From CBIHLX01 sp966210935 (GTDB lineage Bacteria > Patescibacteriota > Saccharimonadia > Saccharimonadales > Saccharimonadaceae): a stretch of DNA of 13,727 nt. The stretch spans positions 1-13,727 of the forward strand of contig CBIHLX010000017.1 of NCBI GenBank assembly GCA_966210935.1, written 5' to 3'. Shown in pieces: positions 1-6,253 of the stretch. Within the stretch, counting starts at the first letter, position 1. Every line of letters begins with the position of its first letter. A program made the position numbers and the translations under genes. The notes beneath the pieces are model-generated. The model ran no database searches and was not told where the DNA came from. It was given only the letters and a program-made list of their open reading frames with translations.

Positions 1-1
1 C

Positions 2-148
2 TTTTACCGTGGTCGCGAGATGGCCCACAAAGAGCTTGGGTACGTGATGATCGAAAAGATCGTTGCCCTCCTTGAGGATGAAGCTGTATTAGAGCAAAAG
101 CCTCAGATGGCTGGTCGCAATCTGAGTGTAGTAGTAAGGAGTAAATAA
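2..148 (+). CDS. infC: Translation initiation factor IF-3, C-terminal end (partial)
   Basis: The reading frame is open from the left edge and ends in TAA; 48 residues are visible. The stretch RGREMAHKELGYVMIEKI, followed by an EDEAVLEQKPQMAGRN segment and a basic end, is the typical last part of the IF-3 C-terminal domain. That domain binds the 30S subunit, blocks premature 50S joining and helps select initiator tRNA. The stop codon overlaps the rpmI start (TAATG), and the order infC-rpmI-rplT is the classic ribosomal operon, so the genes are probably translationally coupled. The N-terminal domain and the start (often a rare codon in this gene) lie outside the window. Confidence 0.95.
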   Translation, partial: FYRGREMAHKELGYVMIEKIVALLEDEAVLEQKPQMAGRNLSVVVRSK

Positions 149-342
149 TGCCAAAGTTAAAGACCCACAAAGGCACCGCGAAGCGCATCAAGCTGACCAG
201 CACTGGTAAGCTAACTCGTCGCCGCGCCTTTGGTAACCACTTGCTCGCTAAGAAGAGCAAAAGCCGCAAGCGCGCTATCAACACTAGCGCAGCCATCACT
301 GGTGGCATGGCTAAAAACGTTAAACGAGCCCTAGGAGTATAA
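148..342 (+). CDS. rpmI: Large ribosomal subunit protein bL35
   Basis: A 64-residue, very basic protein opening MPKLKTHKGTAKRIKLTSTG, the standard bL35 N-terminus, with the later KKSKSRKR basic run. Its length is normal for the family (about 64-66). It is a late-assembling 50S protein. The ATG overlaps the infC stop by one base. The purine run AAGGAG in the last infC codons, about 8 nt upstream, serves as ribosome binding site. rplT follows after a 4-nt gap. The composition looks ordinary, with no frameshift or truncation. Confidence 0.98.
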   Translation: MPKLKTHKGTAKRIKLTSTGKLTRRRAFGNHLLAKKSKSRKRAINTSAAITGGMAKNVKRALGV

Positions 343-346
343 TCAC

Positions 347-688
347 ATGCGAGTAAAACGAGGTGTTGCCGCATCGGCAAAGCACAAAAAGATCTTAAAA
401 GCTGCTAAGGGCATGCAGCACAACCGCACGCGCTCATACCGCCTTGCTAAGCAAGCCGTTATCCGTGCACTTCAGTATGCCTACCGTGACCGCCGCAACA
501 AAAAGCGCGATCTACGTGGTCTTTGGATCACCCGCATCAACGCTGCCGCTCGCGAAAATGGCACCACTTACGGTAAGCTCATCGCTGGTCTCAAGGCTGC
601 GAACATTGAGCTTGACCGCAAGGTTTTAGCTGAACTAGCCGTAAGCGAACCTGCAGCATTTGCCGCAGTCGTTAAAAGCGCTAAGTAA
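347..688 (+). CDS. rplT: Large ribosomal subunit protein bL20
   Basis: A 113-residue basic protein. MRVKRGVAASAKHKKILKAA, then GMQHNRTRSYRLAKQAV and the DRRNKKRDLRGLWITRINAA segment, are diagnostic of bL20, an early 50S assembly protein that binds 23S rRNA domains I/II. The family length is about 115-120, so the protein is essentially complete. It is the last gene of the infC-rpmI-rplT operon; in several bacteria this operon is autoregulated by L20, but the control region would lie outside this window. A strong hairpin terminator begins 13 nt after the stop. Confidence 0.98.
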   Translation: MRVKRGVAASAKHKKILKAAKGMQHNRTRSYRLAKQAVIRALQYAYRDRRNKKRDLRGLWITRINAAARENGTTYGKLIAGLKAANIELDRKVLAELAVSEPAAFAAVVKSAK

Positions 689-701
689 TCCTATACCTAC
701 A

Positions 702-739
702 ACTAAAAATACCACTCCAATTGGGGTGGTATTTTTAGT
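702..739. terminator. Bidirectional terminator shared by rplT and rnpB
   Basis: A near-perfect 19-bp inverted repeat with almost no spacer: ACTAAAAATACCACTCCAA faces its complement with a single G-T wobble. The A-tract and T-tract lie within the arms, so transcripts from either side end on a U-run. It lies 13 nt after the rplT stop and abuts the 3' end of the RNase P RNA on the other strand, and so probably ends both. Confidence 0.9.
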
Positions 740-740
740 G

Positions 741-1077
741 AACAGTCCGTCGGTAAGCCGGGTTCTGTCGTGGACGGCCATCTATCTAGCCCTTCAGTTG
801 CCTAAAGGATCGAGCGGATAGCGACCTGCGGACGAGCAATCCTTAGTGCAGATCTCCTTGCAGCTGGCAGGGTTTACCTCCTTCGCATGTCACCATGCGC
901 CGCTGTGAGCTCTTACCTCACTCCTTTCACCCTTACCGCAGATTGCTCCGCGGCGGTATCGTTTCTGTGGCACTTTCCCTAGGGTCACCCCCGGTCGCCG
1001 TTAGCGACTGCCATGCTCTACGCTGCCCGGACTTTCCTCTTGTCTTATCAACAAGCGACCGTCTAACGAACTGTCTA
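741..1077 (-). ncRNA. rnpB: RNase P RNA (catalytic RNA, bacterial type A-like)
   Basis: On the minus strand the 5' region reads GAGGAAAGUCCGGGC (P4 5' strand, CR-I) and the 3' region reads CACGACAGAACCCGGCUUAC (P4 3' strand, CR-V). Between them lie AGGGUGAAAGG and GGUAAGAGCUCAC (CR-II/III) and GGUAAACCC (CR-IV). P1 can be formed by ACAGUUCGU near the 5' end and ACGGACUGU near the 3' end (9 bp with one G-U). P18 is capped by a GCAA tetraloop (CUUUAG-GCAA-CUGAAG). About 335 nt, somewhat shorter than the E. coli RNA of 377 nt; P13/P14 seem absent or reduced. It matures tRNA 5' ends. The ends are placed from P1 and are good to a few bases. Confidence 0.96.
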
Positions 1078-1083
1078 TACGTT

Positions 1084-1089
1084 ATTATA
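1084..1089 (-). promoter_or_regulatory. -10 element of rnpB
   Basis: A perfect TATAAT on the minus strand, 7 nt upstream of the predicted RNase P RNA 5' end. It sits just after the stop codon of the Nudix-RNase H gene, so the -35 region would lie within that gene's last codons. I see no good -35 hexamer at 17 nt. Confidence 0.7.
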
Positions 1090-1091
1090 CC

Positions 1092-1967
1092 TTACTTACG
1101 AGCGTGCGCGTTGAGAATCTTGTTGACCATACCATCGGCCAGCTGATTGAACTCTCGTCTTACGTGCGTAAAAGTTACTTTTTCAAAGTGCATCACTAGC
1201 TCTTTGATACGCTCATGGATTGGCCATAGTTCTCGATTTTTGATGGTGTATATTCCTTTGAGCTGATTGACAACCAGCATACTATCAACCCGAAAATCAA
1301 CCGTTTTCATGTTCATTTCCAATGCCTTCTCAAGCCCCAATCGAACCCCATGATATTCCGCCTGATTATTGGTGGTAATACCCAAGTACATGCCACCTTC
1401 ATGAAGAACATGTTCATATTGGTTCATAATGACAAAGCCGGACGCTGATGGTCCGGGATTACCGCGCGATCCCCCGTCAGAATAAATAATAACGTGAGTA
1501 ACGTCAGATGTTTCTTTTACTACGTTGCTGCCAATCAGGACATTTTCTTTCACGGCCGGGATGTTCTGCTGCGAAATACCTAATAGCAGTCGCGTTGATT
1601 CTGTAAGCGTCTCCTGGTGTATCGAAGACATCGTTTTCCAGAGGTAGTGGTCATAATTTTGGCTTAATTTTAACTTCGTTGTATGATTATCAACTCCTAC
1701 TAAATACAGAATAAAGACGTACTGAATATCACGGTCATCGTGATCAATATAGGTTAAGACATCGTACAACTGAGCCGCTTTGATCGCCACCCCCAGCTCA
1801 GATTGGATGTGGCGCTGCAACGCATCCTCAGGCTGCTCGCCGTAGTCAAGATTCCCACCGGGCAGCTCATATTTACCAAGAATGGTCGGTCGTCCACTGG
1901 CGCGGCGAATGAGGAGCGTCTTTTGTTTGTCACTGACAATGGCTCGAACGGCGATTCTCTGCTGCAT
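1092..1967 (-). CDS. Nudix-like domain fused to ribonuclease HI domain
   Basis: A 291-residue two-domain protein. Residues 1-130 resemble a Nudix hydrolase: ELPGGNLDYGEQPEDA and the helix to about residue 60 match the Nudix box GX5EX7REUXEEXGU. Two metal-ligand positions are changed, however: RE is R52-H53 and EE is S56-E57. Residues 157-291 are an RNase HI domain: YSDGGSRGNPGP with D164, TNNQAEY with E204, VDS with D228 and NQLADGMVNK with D278. The four-carboxylate D-E-D-D site is therefore complete and the RNase H part should cut RNA in RNA-DNA hybrids. The Nudix part may be inactive or only bind nucleotides. ATG preceded by GAGGG was chosen as start. It follows the membrane-protein gene by 48 nt on the same strand. 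Confidence 0.9.
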   Translation of the reverse strand: MQQRIAVRAIVSDKQKTLLIRRASGRPTILGKYELPGGNLDYGEQPEDALQRHIQSELGVAIKAAQLYDVLTYIDHDDRDIQYVFILYLVGVDNHTTKLKLSQNYDHYLWKTMSSIHQETLTESTRLLLGISQQNIPAVKENVLIGSNVVKETSDVTHVIIYSDGGSRGNPGPSASGFVIMNQYEHVLHEGGMYLGITTNNQAEYHGVRLGLEKALEMNMKTVDFRVDSMLVVNQLKGIYTIKNRELWPIHERIKELVMHFEKVTFTHVRREFNQLADGMVNKILNAHARK

Positions 1968-1976
1968 CGTACCCTC

Positions 1977-1985
1977 AGTATATCA
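1977..1985 (-). promoter_or_regulatory. Extended -10 box (TGaTATACT) before the Nudix-RNase H gene
   Basis: TATACT with an upstream TG (extended -10) lies 9 nt before the ATG. Transcription would then begin about 2-3 nt before the start codon and leave the GAGGG Shine-Dalgarno-like run outside the mRNA. Read-through from the upstream gene would include it. No clear -35. Confidence 0.45.
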
Positions 1986-2015
1986 TTTATGCTTAGCGCC
2001 AACCCGTCCGACAAT

Positions 2016-3038
2016 CTACAGGGGCCGCTTAAAATATTTCTTATTGATGCTTGAGGCAACCGCCGCCGAACCTAGCAAACCAATAGTTGCCATAATAAGG
2101 CTTGTTGTCACGCCGAATCCCGAAAAGTACTTAAAGGAAATTGTAATCACCGTCAGGACCAGAAAGAACGAGGCGTTACCCAATAGATGCCTGTTCTGAG
2201 ACATGACGCTGAGATAGAAAATACCTAACACCCCCAAAAGAAGTCCGATAAGCCACAGAGACCCGTAGTCACCAAAGCTTGAAATATACATAGCAATCAG
2301 CGCCAAAAATGCAGCAAACGCGTCAAATGCGCGACGCGCACCCTCTCGCCCCCGACTTAGCTGCGTGACAACTCGCGTTGCATACGCAAGCAAGCCAGCC
2401 GAACCCACTAAGACTAGCGACCACACATCACCCGGCGCATCCGTATCCTTCAAAAGTCCAAAGAGTAATGCGGGAAAAGCCGCTACTGAGAAAAGAACGC
2501 CCATTAACAATGTTAGATCTCTTCGGATGAGCCTATCAAAAGCCAGATGCAGCCCACCTACGACAGCCAAAGTGATTGCGCCAGCAACGAAGTTTATCTC
2601 TCCAAAACCGCCTACCAACTGATTGCTAATAATATAACCGCCCGTTACTACGGAAAGTGAGCCTGTCAGAAGCAATGCGTTAATTAAACCCCTTTTAACA
2701 TCTGTCTGCTTATTGTCCTTGATAAGATAATAAGCAGCAGCCCATAGCATCATACCGATGCCCGCACTTAAGAAGACGTGGAGCGTAATCGTATCGCCAG
2801 TACTATCCCATGATTGGGCAATGATTGACAGGAGTGCTGAATACAGCACAATACCAGCAACATAGAACATTATGTCAACAGCCGAAAGCCTCTCTGACTT
2901 ACGCACACCTTCTTCTACGGCAGCCTCTACTGGCACAAGTGCCGGCTCATGAATAAAGGACTTGATATCGCTCTCTGTAATAAGACCCGTGCGCAAGCCT
3001 TCTTGTATCTGTGTGATTATTTCTTCTCTACTGTTCAT
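2016..3038 (-). CDS. Polytopic membrane protein (about ten helices), DUF2157-like
   Basis: 340 residues. A soluble N-terminus of about 45 residues (GLRTGLITESDI, a short helix-turn-helix-like segment) is followed by about ten hydrophobic segments from residue 52 to 330, packed closely with short loops. The layout recalls the uncharacterised DUF2157 membrane family, but I cannot confirm family membership and no catalytic motif is visible. The ATG overlaps the end of the upstream gene by 11 nt, with GGGTAGG just before it, so translational coupling with the anchored 179-187-residue protein is likely. The two may work together at the membrane. Function unknown. Confidence 0.8.
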   Translation of the reverse strand: MNSREEIITQIQEGLRTGLITESDIKSFIHEPALVPVEAAVEEGVRKSERLSAVDIMFYVAGIVLYSALLSIIAQSWDSTGDTITLHVFLSAGIGMMLWAAAYYLIKDNKQTDVKRGLINALLLTGSLSVVTGGYIISNQLVGGFGEINFVAGAITLAVVGGLHLAFDRLIRRDLTLLMGVLFSVAAFPALLFGLLKDTDAPGDVWSLVLVGSAGLLAYATRVVTQLSRGREGARRAFDAFAAFLALIAMYISSFGDYGSLWLIGLLLGVLGIFYLSVMSQNRHLLGNASFFLVLTVITISFKYFSGFGVTTSLIMATIGLLGSAAVASSINKKYFKRPL

Positions 3039-3591
3039 AACCTACCCATCCTAAAAACTTTATGCCCTGAGAGTAATACGATTTACTCATCGTTAACTCA
3101 ACTTCTTTCTTTTTTGCACCATCCTTCAAGTACCATCCGTCATCTCGATCGCTCCAAAAAAGAAACCCACTGCTTGAACCTTCGCGCGTTAGCGTATAGC
3201 CATCGGGCGACTGAGACGAGGAATCTAACCGATAGCGCTGCGCTTCATCAAGCGTAATACTGCGAGTGGCGTTAGTTGAGGCATCGTAATAACGTAATTG
3301 CGCTAGCTGATCGTAGTAACTGGACTTCGGTGAATCCGCATCCGTGTTTTCGACTACGCGACCACTGCTATCTAGTGAATAGTCATTTTTACAGCGATAA
3401 TCGTCACACACAGAATACACAAAATCATATTTAGGATTCGCCAAGAGGCGTGGTATGTATATAAGCCCCGCCGCAATGATGATAATCGCGACTGGTATCG
3501 AAAATAAAAGTAATAGATCTTTTAGCGGACTGTTAGCGGTAGGCTGTTGATGAGTTGTTTTTGGCATATGTTTCTTTTTACTGTTTGACAT
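3028..3591 (-). CDS. Single-pass membrane-anchored protein, unknown function
   Basis: 187 residues from the first ATG, 179 if translation starts at Met9. A short Lys-rich cytoplasmic start is followed by one hydrophobic helix (about residues 24-50, LLLLFSIPVAIIIIAAG) and then a polar domain rich in Ser, Asp and Tyr that should lie outside the cell. A pair of cysteines (SVCDDYRCKND) could form a disulfide. No known domain recognised. An extended -10 (TGcTACAAT) ends one base before the first ATG. If that promoter is used, the first ATG would not be in the mRNA and Met9 (codon at 3567) would be the real start. It overlaps the following membrane-protein gene by 11 nt. Confidence 0.75.
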   Translation of the reverse strand: MSNSKKKHMPKTTHQQPTANSPLKDLLLLFSIPVAIIIIAAGLIYIPRLLANPKYDFVYSVCDDYRCKNDYSLDSSGRVVENTDADSPKSSYYDQLAQLRYYDASTNATRSITLDEAQRYRLDSSSQSPDGYTLTREGSSSGFLFWSDRDDGWYLKDGAKKKEVELTMSKSYYSQGIKFLGWVGYEQ

Positions 3592-3592
3592 G

Positions 3593-3601
3593 ATTGTAGC
3601 A
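3593..3601 (-). promoter_or_regulatory. Extended -10 box (TGcTACAAT) of the anchored-protein gene
   Basis: TACAAT preceded by TGC lies between the tRNA-Pro terminator and the first ATG at 3591. The usual 6-8 nt spacing to the transcript start puts that start downstream of this ATG, which favours the second Met (3567). Confidence 0.5.
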
Positions 3602-3644
3602 TAGCTAAAGGCCTATTTCTTCATTTCGCACCATGATTTCAATC

Positions 3645-3665
3645 AAAAAAGTCCTCCCCGGGACT
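3645..3665 (-). terminator. Terminator of tRNA-Pro
   Basis: On the minus strand AGTCC and GGACT form a hairpin around CGGGGA, followed by a run of six T. It lies 22 nt downstream of the tRNA-Pro CCA end and upstream of the next minus-strand promoter, so it separates the tRNA from the protein operon. Confidence 0.8.
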
Positions 3666-3686
3666 CCCTACAAGAACATCGATTTA

Positions 3687-3762
3687 TGGTCGGGATGACA
3701 AGACTTGAACTTGCGACCTCACGGCCCCCAGCCGTGCGCGCTACCAGCTGCGCCACACCCCG
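3687..3762 (-). tRNA. tRNA-Pro (GGG)
   Basis: A 76-nt cloverleaf on the minus strand. Acceptor CGGGGTG pairs with CATCCCG (one G-U). The anticodon stem CACGG/CCGTG carries loop CTGGGGG, giving anticodon GGG. The T-arm is GCAAG-TTCAAGT-CTTGT. A73 is followed by an encoded CCA. It reads proline CCC codons. No convincing promoter at a normal distance was found; a TATAAT at about 3929, 170 nt upstream, could drive it. Confidence 0.95.
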
Positions 3763-3952
3763 ATTTTTGATACCAAAAGTCCCAGCAGACTACTGTCGAC
3801 GCTTGATATTCCCCGCCGTATGGACAGGTGGGTGCTCGCAAAACGCTACCACGGTAGTGAATAATTTAAAGCTCCCTAATCAATATGATATTCAGGAAAA
3901 TCATATACGCCTAGGTGTCTCCTGGGACATTCTTATTATAGCATCTTCTCTC

Positions 3953-4585
3953 TTAAGAAGTGCCGAAGATGCGAGTAAAAAGATCAACAAAGAAGTCGAT
4001 TGACTGCCCCATAAAAGCGCCTATCAGCGAGCTTGCGGCCAGTACAATAATCAGGATAACAATAATACCCAGTCGCTCAATTGCCTCCATGCCGCGGCGG
4101 ATAAATTCTGGCGCCAGCGCATAGAGAACGCGCGAGCCGTCGAGCGGTGGAATTGGCAGCATATTGAAAATAAAGAAGCCCAAGTTAACAACGACGGCAA
4201 TCATCAAAATCTCTCCCAACAACCCAGCGTTCAGGCCCCCAACTAACACGTACGCACCATAAGCTACGAAAGCAATAATCAAGTTAGTTAGCGGCCCAGC
4301 GACCGCCACCAGCGCGGCGCCCCACTCGTCATAGCGCACGCGATCCGGGTTAAACGGCACAGGCTTAGCGCCACCAAAAATTGGACCGCCAACAATCGCC
4401 AACATCACCGGTAGCAGGATCGTCAAAATCGGATCAATATGCTTAATAGGATTGAGCGTCAGACGACCTTGTAACTTTGCCGTATCATCGCCAAGCCAGT
4501 AGCCCATAAAGGCGTGCATCGCTTCGTGAAGGGTCATCGACAGCAAAACTACCCCGATGACTATTGCTATATATCCAATATCCAT
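3953..4585 (-). CDS. Site-2-protease-like membrane metallopeptidase (M50 family)
   Basis: 210 residues, mostly membrane-embedded. The zinc motif HEAMH (H20, E21, H24) lies in the first helix, and the third ligand is D149 in NMLPIPPLDGSRVL, the conserved LDG motif of M50 peptidases. FGGAKPVPFNPDRVR and AGPLTN are also family hallmarks. There is no PDZ domain. This is the compact site-2 protease type, which cleaves transmembrane helices, for example of anti-sigma factors. No anti-sigma factor or other obvious substrate is in the window. An extended -10 lies 8 nt before the ATG. The gene is monocistronic here and divergent from rpmB. Confidence 0.93.
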   Translation of the reverse strand: MDIGYIAIVIGVVLLSMTLHEAMHAFMGYWLGDDTAKLQGRLTLNPIKHIDPILTILLPVMLAIVGGPIFGGAKPVPFNPDRVRYDEWGAALVAVAGPLTNLIIAFVAYGAYVLVGGLNAGLLGEILMIAVVVNLGFFIFNMLPIPPLDGSRVLYALAPEFIRRGMEAIERLGIIVILIIVLAASSLIGAFMGQSIDFFVDLFTRIFGTS

Positions 4586-4593
4586 GTGCCTTT

Positions 4594-4602
4594 ATTATAG
4601 CA
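4594..4602 (-). promoter_or_regulatory. Extended -10 box (TGcTATAAT) of the M50 peptidase gene
   Basis: A perfect TATAAT with an upstream TGC, 8 nt before the ATG, so the transcript should begin 0-2 nt before the start codon. The AAAGG just upstream of the ATG would mostly not be transcribed. The -35 is poor, which fits an extended -10 promoter. Confidence 0.6.
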
Positions 4603-4626
4603 GCTTGCGCTTCCCTGTTGCCTATC

Positions 4627-4655
4627 TTGACGGATTTCCTGAAAAAAGGTACACT
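4627..4655 (+). promoter_or_regulatory. Promoter of rpmB
   Basis: TTGACG, a 17-bp spacer and TACACT. The predicted transcript start near 4662 leaves a leader of about 30 nt that contains the GGAAG ribosome binding site before the rpmB ATG. Confidence 0.7.
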
Positions 4656-4692
4656 GATAAAGATTGTAAAAAATAAGTGGAAGTAATAAACC

Positions 4693-4896
4693 ATGGCAGC
4701 ACGATGTGAACTCACCGGTAAGGGCAAGCAGTTTGGCCACAATGTCAGCTTCTCTTTGCGTCGCACCAAGCGCGTCTTTAAGCCTAACCTTCAGAAGAAA
4801 ACCTTCGAAGTTGATGGCCAGAAAGTCACGATGACCCTTTCAACCCAGGCAATTCGTACGCTTAAGAAAAAAGGCATTCTCGCCAAGGCTAACTAA
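4693..4896 (+). CDS. rpmB: Large ribosomal subunit protein bL28
   Basis: 67 basic residues. MAARCELTGKGKQFGHNVSF and RRTKRVFKPNLQKKTF are the bL28 signature (CxxTGK...GNNVSHS...TKRRFxPNLQ in other bacteria), followed by the VTMTLSTQAIRTLKKKGI end. bL28 is a 50S protein near the E-site. GGAAG lies 10 nt upstream of the ATG. The gene stands alone with its own promoter and a strong terminator and is not next to rpmG, as it is in some bacteria. Length is normal. Only one cysteine is present, so it is not the zinc-binding form. Confidence 0.96.
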   Translation: MAARCELTGKGKQFGHNVSFSLRRTKRVFKPNLQKKTFEVDGQKVTMTLSTQAIRTLKKKGILAKAN

Positions 4897-4908
4897 GCCT
4901 GACACCAT

Positions 4909-4938
4909 TAAAAAATCCCTCGTCAGAGGGATTTTTTA
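4909..4938. terminator. Bidirectional terminator between rpmB and the MBL-fold gene
   Basis: TAAAAAATCCCT and AGGGATTTTTTA form a perfect 12-bp stem around CGTCAG, with T-runs on both strands. It lies 12 nt after the rpmB stop and about 30 nt beyond the end of the convergent MBL-fold gene, so it can end both transcripts. Confidence 0.93.
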
Positions 4939-4967
4939 TATACATGCACCCTATCGGGTGTCGCCCG

Positions 4968-5603
4968 CTAGCTGCGAGCGACAACAACAGTCGTCAGCAC
5001 TTCTGGGAGACCGGCGGCAGACTTCAGCTTGTACTTGGCAACTGACTCGACAGGAGCGGCCAGCTCTTTCGTGAAGACTTCCACGTCATCCTGTGGCACC
5101 TCGTAGCTAAGCGCGCTATCGGCGTAATGTATTGGAATAACCACCTTTGGACCAATATGGCGCGTTAGTGTGGCTGCGCTAGTCGCATCAAGCGTATAAC
5201 CACCACCCCCAACAGGGACAAGAAGAATATCAACCACACCTAGGGCCTCAAGCTGATCATCGCTTAAAGTTGCGTCAATATTACCGAGTAGCGCAATTCG
5301 CACATCACCAACTTCAATACGATAGATAGTCGCACGTTTCTCATCTTGCTCGGTGTCGATGTGACGCTGTGCGGCTACACCACGAATCGAGAAGTCGCCG
5401 ACCTCGTACTCACCCGGACCCTCAAGCACTAGTCGCGCTGCAGGGTCATTAAGCAAAAAACGAGCTTCAGTCGCTAGCTCAACTGCGTCCTTAACCGACA
5501 AATCCTTAAGGCCAACAAGTGACACCTTAGGGTCAATAACGAGGCTGGTTTTTTTAGTCGTAACGACAATACCATTGCCACCTTTGTATTCAATATCAAA
5601 CAT
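4968..5603 (-). CDS. Metallo-beta-lactamase-fold protein lacking the HxHxDH zinc motif
   Basis: 211 residues resembling the Lactamase_B_3 / COG2220 branch of the metallo-beta-lactamase fold. D24 lies in the opening strand LVIDPK; then come EGPGEYEVGDFSIRG (62-75), LGNIDATLSDDQLEALG (106-122), VDILLVPVGGGGYTLDA (124-140) and PKVVIPIHY (152-160). Where relatives carry the HxHxDH ligands (around residues 40-50) this protein reads DAVELATEARFL with no histidine, and the usual LGD is LGN108. H81, D110, D139 and H159 remain. It is probably not a normal two-zinc hydrolase and may be structural or binding. AAGGAG precedes the ATG; the winged-helix gene ends 14 nt upstream, so the two form an operon. 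Confidence 0.85.
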   Translation of the reverse strand: MFDIEYKGGNGIVVTTKKTSLVIDPKVSLVGLKDLSVKDAVELATEARFLLNDPAARLVLEGPGEYEVGDFSIRGVAAQRHIDTEQDEKRATIYRIEVGDVRIALLGNIDATLSDDQLEALGVVDILLVPVGGGGYTLDATSAATLTRHIGPKVVIPIHYADSALSYEVPQDDVEVFTKELAAPVESVAKYKLKSAAGLPEVLTTVVVARS

Positions 5604-5617
5604 CTCTTCTCCTTCGA

Positions 5618-6205
5618 CTAGCTTTTCAGAATATTATCGGCATCACTCAGGACTGCGTGTTTGCCGCCCAAGATCTCTGTAATAAATTTATCACGAACAC
5701 TCAAGCGATAGTAGAACTCATCATAGGTCAGCACGGCGTAGTTCAGCTCACGTGACTCAATACTCTCAATGTCCTTAATCACTGTCTTCACGCGTGTACC
5801 GGCAAGTTCACCAACCAGCAGCAGGTCTACGCTACTTGCAGATCCCTTGACGAGCACGCCGGCCGCAACCGCTAAACGCAGTCCAGGCAGCGCCACAACG
5901 CGCCCCTCCCAGTCGGCCTGCTGAACCTTGCTGACACTAGCTTCAATCTTTTCGTCGGCAAAAATAGCTCGAAATGGCACATAGTATTCATAGCGCTGGT
6001 TTACTTCATAGTAAAGCTTGTTGTCGGCACTATCACTCGTAATAATCCCCACCTCAAGCATATTCGATAACTCACGGCGAACGGAATTAATCTGCTCATC
6101 AATAAGACGAGTAATTTCTCGCACATAGAACGATTTACCTGGATTGTTCAGGAAAAGGTGGAGTAATTTTACTCGGGTTTTTGAGCCAAATAGTGCGTCG
6201 ATCAA
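5618..6205 (-). CDS. Winged-helix regulator with degenerate nucleotidyltransferase-like domain
   Basis: 195 residues. Residues 1-75 are a winged helix (LFGSKTRVKLLHLFLNNPG, YVREITRLIDEQINSVRREL recognition region, then a LYYEVN wing). Residues 105-180 resemble an MNT-type nucleotidyltransferase fold, with GSASSVDLLLVG (121-132) in place of the GSxxxxDxD motif; only one of the acidic residues remains, so transferase activity is doubtful. HTH plus NTase-like proteins are common uncharacterised regulators in archaea and CPR bacteria. The start is TTG (6205), chosen because GAGG lies 7 nt upstream and homologous winged helices begin here. It is probably co-transcribed with the MBL-fold gene 14 nt downstream. 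Confidence 0.8.
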   Translation of the reverse strand: MIDALFGSKTRVKLLHLFLNNPGKSFYVREITRLIDEQINSVRRELSNMLEVGIITSDSADNKLYYEVNQRYEYYVPFRAIFADEKIEASVSKVQQADWEGRVVALPGLRLAVAAGVLVKGSASSVDLLLVGELAGTRVKTVIKDIESIESRELNYAVLTYDEFYYRLSVRDKFITEILGGKHAVLSDADNILKS

Positions 6206-6234
6206 TGTAATTCCTCGGATAACTTTCGTGTTCT

Positions 6235-6243
6235 ATGATAGCA
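6235..6243 (-). promoter_or_regulatory. Extended -10 box (TGcTATCAT) before the winged-helix gene
   Basis: TATCAT preceded by TGC, just downstream of the miaA stop and about 29 nt before the TTG start, leaving a short leader with GAGG. It could let the regulator/MBL-fold pair be expressed separately from the thrS block. The -35 is poor. Confidence 0.4.
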
Positions 6244-6253
6244 CGAAGCATGA

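Noticed and set aside
895..1146. An 83-codon open frame on plus across 895-1146
   Set aside because: It lies on the complement of the RNase P RNA, whose conserved cores explain the sequence; no family match.
3763..3952. Tiny frames on minus such as the 12-codon frame beginning near 3891
   Set aside because: Too short, with poorly spaced ribosome binding sites and no supporting promoter-terminator frame.
3686..4003. A 105-codon open frame on plus starting in tRNA-Pro
   Set aside because: It begins in the tRNA antisense (a common spurious call with LELATSRPPAVRATSCATPR-like text) and runs into the M50 gene.
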